NCBI GenBank assembly: GCA_022695795.1
Contig: MU404060.1
Span: 304,749 to 368,748, forward strand
Origin: Biscogniauxia marginata
Taxonomy: Eukaryota > Ascomycota > Sordariomycetes > Xylariales > Xylariaceae
Direction of reading: 5' to 3'
Length of the DNA stretch: 64,000 nucleotides
Below, piece by piece: positions 57,959 through 64,000 of this stretch. How positions within the stretch are numbered: the first letter of the stretch is position 1; each line of letters starts with the position of its first letter. A program made the position numbers and the translations under genes. The notes below the pieces were generated by a model. That model was not told the origin of the DNA. It saw only the letters and a list, made by a program, of their open reading frames with translations, and did no database searches.

Positions 57959-60642
57959 CGTGAGCCCTTTGACTAGCTTGATACACTTTTGCTATATTGA
58001 TTTGCCTATCAAAATCCTAGGTTAGGTCACACCCCTTTATATAGTCCTTCCCAAGCCCCCGGGATAGGACCAAGAGAACCTGCTTTGAAAGCATTGCCGT
58101 CGAAGTCGATTATTCATCAGCCATCCCTTGATGCAGCCGGCCACTGAGTAGACACCCACGGCATTACGGCACGTAATTATCCAGATGTAAACTAAGGAGA
58201 CTGCCGTCCACGGATATCCGTGGAGCTGACAACATATCCACAGTCCTTGTCACGGACACGTAACCGTCAGTTAGCCCGTACACCACCATACATGTATATA
58301 CCGCCTAATTTGGGTTAAATGATGCTTAGCGACAGGGGTTCACCCTATGGATTTGCTACTAGTCTGTGGATCATATTGGGTACAGTTCTAGTACGTGCCA
58401 CTAGTAATTTAGTGTATGTGGAATTGAATGGTGAAGGTATTTACGGATGTCTATCACAGCCATTGCGGTTGCTGTGGTAGAAGCTATTCAGATGAATGCG
58501 CTGCCATGGCCCGAGTTTCCATGGCTTGGTTCTGGTACTGAATACTTGTATGTAGCTCGCTAGCAGTGTGAGGAACCTTTCTCTCGTTCCTCACGCAATT
58601 TCTTTTTCATTGCAATATAGAGATGACTTGAGCCCTCGTTCACTGGATCTTATTGCAGTCCGTGACGATATCCCTACCAAAAATTTGGCCTGCCAAGGGG
58701 ATGCCAAGGGAATACCAAGATTTCTTTGTCAGCTAGGAAATAGCTGGTTTTATAAAATCAGCCCTCAGCCCTCAACCGTAATAATAGTATGTGGAGTAAC
58801 TAACACGGAAGGGAGGGCAAGATGATGGAAAATTACCAGTACCCTATTACATATGTTTGAGTCTAGCAATTGTCTCTACTTGTGACGATGGATTTCTATT
58901 GATCAACCACAGCTCAGGACCTCCAAGTGGTACACTACACTTCCAGCAAACATCACACTGCATCTACTCCTCTCACGGACACCGAGTTGGTCATCAGAGA
59001 CTTTTGCCTTTTCGACCTAAAAATGTACTAAAGACACGGATGAGAATTTCCCGCGCTCTAGAACCACCCAGAGATCCTTCGATGCTTACTAAATCTAGTC
59101 CGGTATTGTGGCAGTTAGCTCTTTATAAGCCCCACTGATATTCGGAGGTGGTTTTCTATGGACAATTACTTGTTCTAGATACTTCTATAAGAATAATGAT
59201 TCTTTTTACTGCAACACTATATTTACCCTTTTAAAAGTCTTTAGTTACCAAGATTCTAAGCAACTTCGCTGACAACTAGCAGTTTAAACTTATATTTAGC
59301 CCCGTATAAGCCTGTATATAATTGTTCTATACAGTCTGTTAAGCATTTAAACAGAAATTTGAACTTATAACTCTTTAGCTAGTATCTATTAAATAAAGAG
59401 AATTTCAAAGTATACTTATATAGCAAGTTATTAAACTTGCAAGAGGTAACGAGTATAAAGAAGGGAGAGCTATTCGTGCCGATTTGCCCTCTACTTTTTG
59501 GTATATAGAAAAGGTACCCCCCAGTTAATGACAGCATAATAAATTGGGAGGTGTGGGGAAGTCACGTGGATTTCTAAAATTGTAGCTTGGCTTAGATTTC
59601 TCCACACACACACCTTGCAATTCAACAACCACCTGTTTTCACTGGTTGACCAACAAGAAAAGAATGGATTTAATCCAGGTAAATCCCGGGCCGGCCCACA
59701 CACCTTTACAACCTTTTCTTTTGTCTTTGATTTTCACCTCCAGCAGAGAATATGCCGGTAGGTAGATCTAGTTAAATAGACAGGGATGAGGAGTCTAAGT
59801 TGCCATCTGCCAGCGAAATTGCCGAGCGGCTTAGCAACCAAAGACTTTTAAAAGGGATATCCGTACAAGTTATCCTCTTGGTAGATACTCATGCACCCAT
59901 ATAAATGCCTATGTAATCCTGTAGCTAAACACTAGGGGCTTATAAAGAGCTAACTGCGACAATCCCGAAATAGGTTTAGGTAAGCATTTACCACATGTAA
60001 TTCCTGTGCCCCTGTTACGGTACGGTACTCGTAGTAGTATATAAGTTAACCTAAGGTATTAATTAAATTGGTGGATTTGATATTCTGTTACCCTTTTGGG
60101 AGTGGAGTGTTGACCTAGTCACTGCCGTGACAGCCCCCTTGCGGCATTAGTTAGTTAGCTTCGTATACTCCTCTCATCCCCATGCTTCTAAACTAGATGC
60201 TCAAGCGTTTGCTAATGGTGTATACACCTTCCATAACCGAAGGTTTAGCGAATCCTCTAATCCAGACCTCTCTATATCAAGTACCTCGATGAATTGATGA
60301 ATTGGGATGGGTGGGTAGCACATGGCTCTACGTAACCACCGTTCTACGTATACGCGGGTAAGCCGGCGACGGGTGCGCAGAACTTGGCGGATGTGGATTG
60401 ATAGGTAGACTCATCGAGATGCTATATTGTTGTTGGAGCTCTCGTTGTAAATTCTTGCGTGAATCATAGCTGTGGTGCTCGCCATGCGTATCCGCATCCC
60501 ACATGTGCATAAATCGTTCTCATCGTAGTACGATTCTATAACCACTTCCTACTGAAGCCAAACCCTTGATCGTACCAACGCCCCCTCCCCTCCTCTCCCC
60601 CCTTTTTAGAGCAACACCTATCTACCTACCTACCTATCTACG
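57959..60642. other. 2.7 kb AT-rich gene-poor region
   Basis: The promoter of the lipase gene at the left, then AT-rich DNA, very TA-rich at 59140-59460, with no supported gene. Short plus-strand frames at 58568-58825 and 58857-59138 are unremarkable. The right end (60550-60640) is the 3' UTR side of the next gene, with C-runs and a CTAC repeat. Confidence 0.5.
58036..58043 (-). promoter_or_regulatory. Candidate TATA box of the lipase gene
   Basis: TATATAAA on the minus strand, about 80 bp upstream of the ATG. Confidence 0.45.
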
Positions 60643-61353
60643 TTACTTAACCTCCACCGCCTGAAAACTCACATGACACATATCCGACCCCTTCAATCCC
60701 TCCAAGCCCCTCAGCAGCGGGATGATTCTCGCAAAGGCCTCCGTGTCGCGGAACCTGACATGCGCGTCCACGCTGTCCCACCCGACCACCAGCACGAAAG
60801 CCCTGCTCGGCTCGCCCTTATACTCCAGCAGCCCCGCACCCGCGGCCCCGTCAACCACCCATCCCAGCGCGATCTCCCCGCTGAACCCCTCGGGCGCCGC
60901 ACCCCTGATCTCCTTCTCGAAGCCACGCATCGCCTCCGCCACATCCGCCTCCTTCCCCACCCTCCCGTCCCCTTCCGCGGGGAAATACAGGTGCACGAGC
61001 TCCGCGACCTTGGCCTTGCCGGCGCCGCCGCGGTTGTCCAGGACCTGCGGGGCGGGCGGCTCGAGCGCGACGTAGTAGGGGCCGCGGGGGGCTTCGGCGA
61101 GCGCGCCCGTCGCCTCGAGGAAGGACGGCGGCAGTTGCGCGGACAAGGACGGGGACGAGGACGATGATGAGACGTCTTCCCAGTCGAGCGCGAGGCGCAG
61201 CTTCAGCGGGTCCTCGACCGTGAAGGCGTACTGCGCCCGCAGGAGGCCGGACGCCGGCGACCCGTGGAGTTTCTTCGCTATGTCGGCGATGAGGGCCGTC
61301 CGGTCCGCTTCGGGTTTAAGCGTGAGTTGCAGCATCTCGGTTGCGGGCGCCAT
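60643..61353 (-). CDS. Probable dimeric alpha/beta-barrel (ABM-like) protein, 236 aa
   Basis: Single exon with an ATG at 61353. There is no signal peptide or membrane segment. The chain appears to hold two related halves: an N-terminal beta-rich stretch (MLQLTLKPEADRTALIADI) and a C-terminal LGWVVDG... AFVLVVGWDSVDAHVRFRDT... RIIPLLRGL. The GWDSVDAHVRFRDTEAF pattern is typical of antibiotic-biosynthesis-monooxygenase-like or stress-responsive A/B-barrel proteins of fungi, where a strand ends at GW followed by an H-x-x-F helix. Active function unknown; such proteins are often small cofactor-free enzymes or binding proteins. The middle is Gly/Ala-rich. GC content is high. Confidence 0.65.
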   Translation of the reverse strand: MAPATEMLQLTLKPEADRTALIADIAKKLHGSPASGLLRAQYAFTVEDPLKLRLALDWEDVSSSSSSPSLSAQLPPSFLEATGALAEAPRGPYYVALEPPAPQVLDNRGGAGKAKVAELVHLYFPAEGDGRVGKEADVAEAMRGFEKEIRGAAPEGFSGEIALGWVVDGAAGAGLLEYKGEPSRAFVLVVGWDSVDAHVRFRDTEAFARIIPLLRGLEGLKGSDMCHVSFQAVEVK

Positions 61354-61801
61354 GGTGTTTTTATTTATCTTTATTTTATTTTTTTCAGCGGTAAAAAATA
61401 GATTAGGTTAGATCAGCATAGAACCTAGTGAGAATTGGTTGTCGGCGGTGATTTGTATCGCAATTGAGGGGTTGATGTTAGTCGAATTACCAAAGCATTC
61501 GATCAACGTGCTGATAAATACACTCACCCTTTAGCACTGCCAAGCAAATGCCCGGTATTCCGTATGTACAGATACTTTTTAAACCACAACCACGTGTATG
61601 TCATTTATAAGCATTATAAAAAATATATTGTGTTGTAGCGTGTTGGGTATCATTTAGGTATGTGACCAACTAACTTAGGGGGAAACGAAATTAACCCATG
61701 CTAATTAACATAAGAGATGAAATTCTAATCCGCATCATATATGCCACACGATGAATCCCTCTCTATGCCTTTGCAAACCCAACGCCCGCAACGCCCTCCG
61801 C
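61354..61801. other. Spacer
   Basis: The 5' region of the barrel-protein gene and the 3' UTR of the P4-ATPase gene. AT-rich; nothing else seen. Confidence 0.55.
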
Positions 61802-63998
61802 TCACAATGCCCTCTCTATGTCCACCTCGTCATCCCTATCGCCCTCGTCATCGTCACTGTCCTCCCCTTCAGTACCCGCCCGACGCAACCGCTCGCGCAT
61901 GACAGGGTCTTTCTCTAGTTCTTGCCATACTTCTACATTCCACTCCTCCAGGTGATCGCTATTGTCTCTGCTCTTCCATGGTGGCCACTTCCAGAGACCT
62001 GCGACAACCAGGTTTCGTTTCACAGCCTTGTAGGCATATTCGACAGAGATGAGGACGAGGACGACAACGATGAGGGTAAGCCACCATATGGGGTCCTTGC
62101 CAAACGTGTTTGTGAAGCCACCGCGGACCGAATATGGGCTAGGCTGTGGAGCATAGATGCCTGCGAGGAACGCATTCCACGCCCACCACCCGGCGACTGT
62201 GATGCCGAACGCGCCCATTACAATAGCTGTCTTGTGGTGCGTCTCGATGATGCTACCATCTCGTAAGTAAATACCGAAAAGGGCAGGGCTCCAGACAAAC
62301 TTACAAGAGCTTCCAATTGATCCAGACCACCCCAATAGTAAACACCAAATCACCCATCGCAAAAAGCCCATCATCACGCGCCTTTCCAAACACGTTGTAA
62401 GAAGCCCATACCCCAAGCCAAACTGCTACACCCTCTGATGCTGCCGCGGCCATCCAACGCAGAAATCTCGGGATGTTGAGCTCGCTATTCCTCTGTCCGT
62501 AAACGTAGAGCTCGGGTACGGCAAGTAGCGTTTCTGCGCTGAGGTCCTGCTCCCAAACACCCATGCAGATGACACATAAACTCGTGAACAGTGTATTGAA
62601 CACTGTTAAGCTCCAACTTTCGTACAGACTGGTCCCGGTATACCCATTATAACGTTGATACATGGCGGTGGGCAGGTAGAAATACATCTCCTTCCAAAAG
62701 GTTGCAAGGATAAACTTCCCTGTACGCACATAATTCCAACGGCCGTGCACAAGTAATAAACGCTGTAGGAAGCGAAATTGTGCAATGGCGTAGTCGGCAA
62801 CACGAGCAGCTTGTAGTCCTTCCTTGCCCGATATACCGACACCAACATGCGAGGCCGAAATCATGGCAAGGTCATTCGCACCATCGCCAATAGCAAGAGT
62901 CAATGCCTTAGGGACCCGCTGGCGGATCGCCTTCACGATTGTCGATTTCTGCGCAGGCGATGCGCGACAGCATATGACGGAATCCACCCTGGGGATAAGC
63001 GTATAGAATAGATCCGTAAGTTGAGGCGACTGTTCGGCGGCCGCCAAGGTTTGCCCGTCGATCACGACGACGCTATGCACGCAATCAGCTTGGATGTCCT
63101 CCAGGACGTCTTGGATCTGCACCTCCAAGGAGCCTTTAGAGGAATCAAGAATAAATATGTCAGAGCCTGGGCGACATATGCGTGCCGAATGCGCGATATT
63201 GATTGCAGTTTCGCGCTTGTCACCCGTCAGCATCCAGATCTTGATGTTAGCGCGCCGGAGCTTGTCGATGGTGTCAGGGACTCCATCTTGAAGCTTATCC
63301 TCAATCGCTGTCGCACCTACGAGGTCCAAAGACTGCTCAATCGTCTCGCCTGCTTCTTCGATCATATCTTGACGGTTAACCAGACTTGTTGTGGCATCAT
63401 CATAAACCTTCTTCCAAGCATTGTACTCAGCTTCGGGGATGAACTTCCGCGCAAACAAAAGAGTCCGAAGACCCTCAGTAGCAAAGTCGTCCAGATGTTT
63501 AAAACAACGGCTAAAGATGGCCGCCTCATCGATGATGGATGGATCATCTAGAAACCCGAACTTTTCTTGCAGAGGATTAGGCGTTAGTGGACTTGTCTTG
63601 GACAAGGTCTTCACTACATCAAGAGAGCCCGTGCGAATCCCCAATGAGGGCCGGCCTCTTTCTCCAGACGGCCGGGATCGTGAGACGTCGACGGATCTGC
63701 TCCTTTCAATACCGGGTCTAATAACCGAGCTCGTGTTTGGGGCTAGACCTATGCTGTTCCGATTCGCAGCAATACTCCGTCGCAGGTTCAGGCTGGGACG
63801 ACCGCCAAAGCTATTTCGTGTCTCTTGCTGTTCGCTCCTGCGCAGCATCTCGTGCTCGAGATCAGCACTCTTGCGGACCTCCGTGGCTTTTTGCATTGCT
63901 AGCTGGGCCAGCTTTAACCTAGGCATGATCATGGAATCTGCCCCTTTGCAAATGATACATATCCGCCCGTCTGGATAGCGTACAATGATCGACATCCG
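61802..63998 (-). CDS. DNF3: Phospholipid-transporting P4-ATPase, Dnf3 type (C-terminal part, runs off the window)
   Basis: Two exons seen: 63998-62305 (continues past the window edge) and 62252-61802, joined at WKL/FIIETHHKT through a 52-nt intron. Visible motifs: the nucleotide-binding KGAD(S), a long Ser/Arg-rich insert in the N domain (SFGGRPSLNLRRSIA and on), LVGATAIEDKLQDGVPDTI, MLTGDKRETAINIA and the hinge GDGANDLAM, followed by the membrane segments 5-10 region (GTSLYESWSLTVFNTLFTSL). The phosphorylated DKTGT and the N-terminal membrane helices lie outside. SLYESWS and the serine-rich insert favour Dnf3 over Dnf1/2 or Drs2. It flips phospholipids toward the cytosolic leaflet in late secretory membranes. 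The C-terminus is acidic. Confidence 0.9.
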
Positions 63999-64000
63999 TT

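Noticed and set aside
45000..61353. Secondary-metabolite gene cluster
   Set aside because: No polyketide synthase, peptide synthetase, terpene cyclase, P450 or cluster regulator is present.
1..64000. CRISPR arrays, bacterial operons, prophage or plasmid origins
   Set aside because: The intron-rich eukaryotic gene structure rules these out, and no regularly spaced repeats were seen.

Overview
This window comes from the nuclear genome of a filamentous ascomycete (Pezizomycotina, probably Sordariomycetes; I cannot place it further). The evidence is the gene content (verprolin, She3, symplekin/Pta1, Nop12, alpha-tubulin starting MKGE, Coa3), the many short GT-AG introns (mostly 45-100 nt) with CTAAC/CTGAC-type branch points, secreted fungal hydrolases, and AT-rich gene-poor stretches with traces that look like repeat-induced point mutation (RIP). 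I rebuilt exon structures by hand from splice signals and reading-frame phase; nothing was checked against transcripts or databases.

Layout: (1) 0-21 kb: a small unknown gene (457-816, minus), a verprolin/WIP actin regulator (4324-5795, plus), a large uncharacterised five-exon gene (6952-10250, minus), a long non-coding stretch, a WW-domain protein (14772-16045, plus), a further gene-poor stretch with A20 and G19 tracts, and a She3-type coiled-coil protein (19653-21036, minus). (2) 22-28 kb: a nine-exon gene of no family I recognise (22459-24316, minus) and a GC-rich, divergent ammonium transporter (25826-27728, minus). (3) 29-44.5 kb, the housekeeping core: symplekin/Pta1 (minus), Coa3 (plus), an Sds3/Dep1-like HDAC-complex subunit (minus) divergent from Nop12 (plus), alpha-tubulin (plus), and an F-box-like protein (minus).

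(4) 45-61 kb, the accessory half: a type II membrane glycosyltransferase-like protein, a DUF1989 (urea-carboxylase-associated family) protein, a secreted subtilisin-like protease, an ATG-less orphan reading frame, about 4.5 kb of AT-rich DNA, a broken ankyrin-repeat gene with two CAA/CAG-to-stop changes, a secreted lipase, more AT-rich DNA and a small probable alpha/beta-barrel protein. (5) The right edge holds the C-terminal part of a Dnf3-type P4-ATPase that runs off the window.

There is no operon or clear biosynthetic gene cluster. Functional links are loose: mRNA metabolism is represented by Pta1 (3' end formation), Nop12 (rRNA processing) and She3 (mRNA transport); cytoskeleton by verprolin and tubulin; and external nutrient use by the protease, lipase, ammonium transporter and DUF1989 protein. 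The most promising undescribed item is the nine-exon orphan at 22459-24316, which keeps one open frame through eight introns and a 13-nt microexon.
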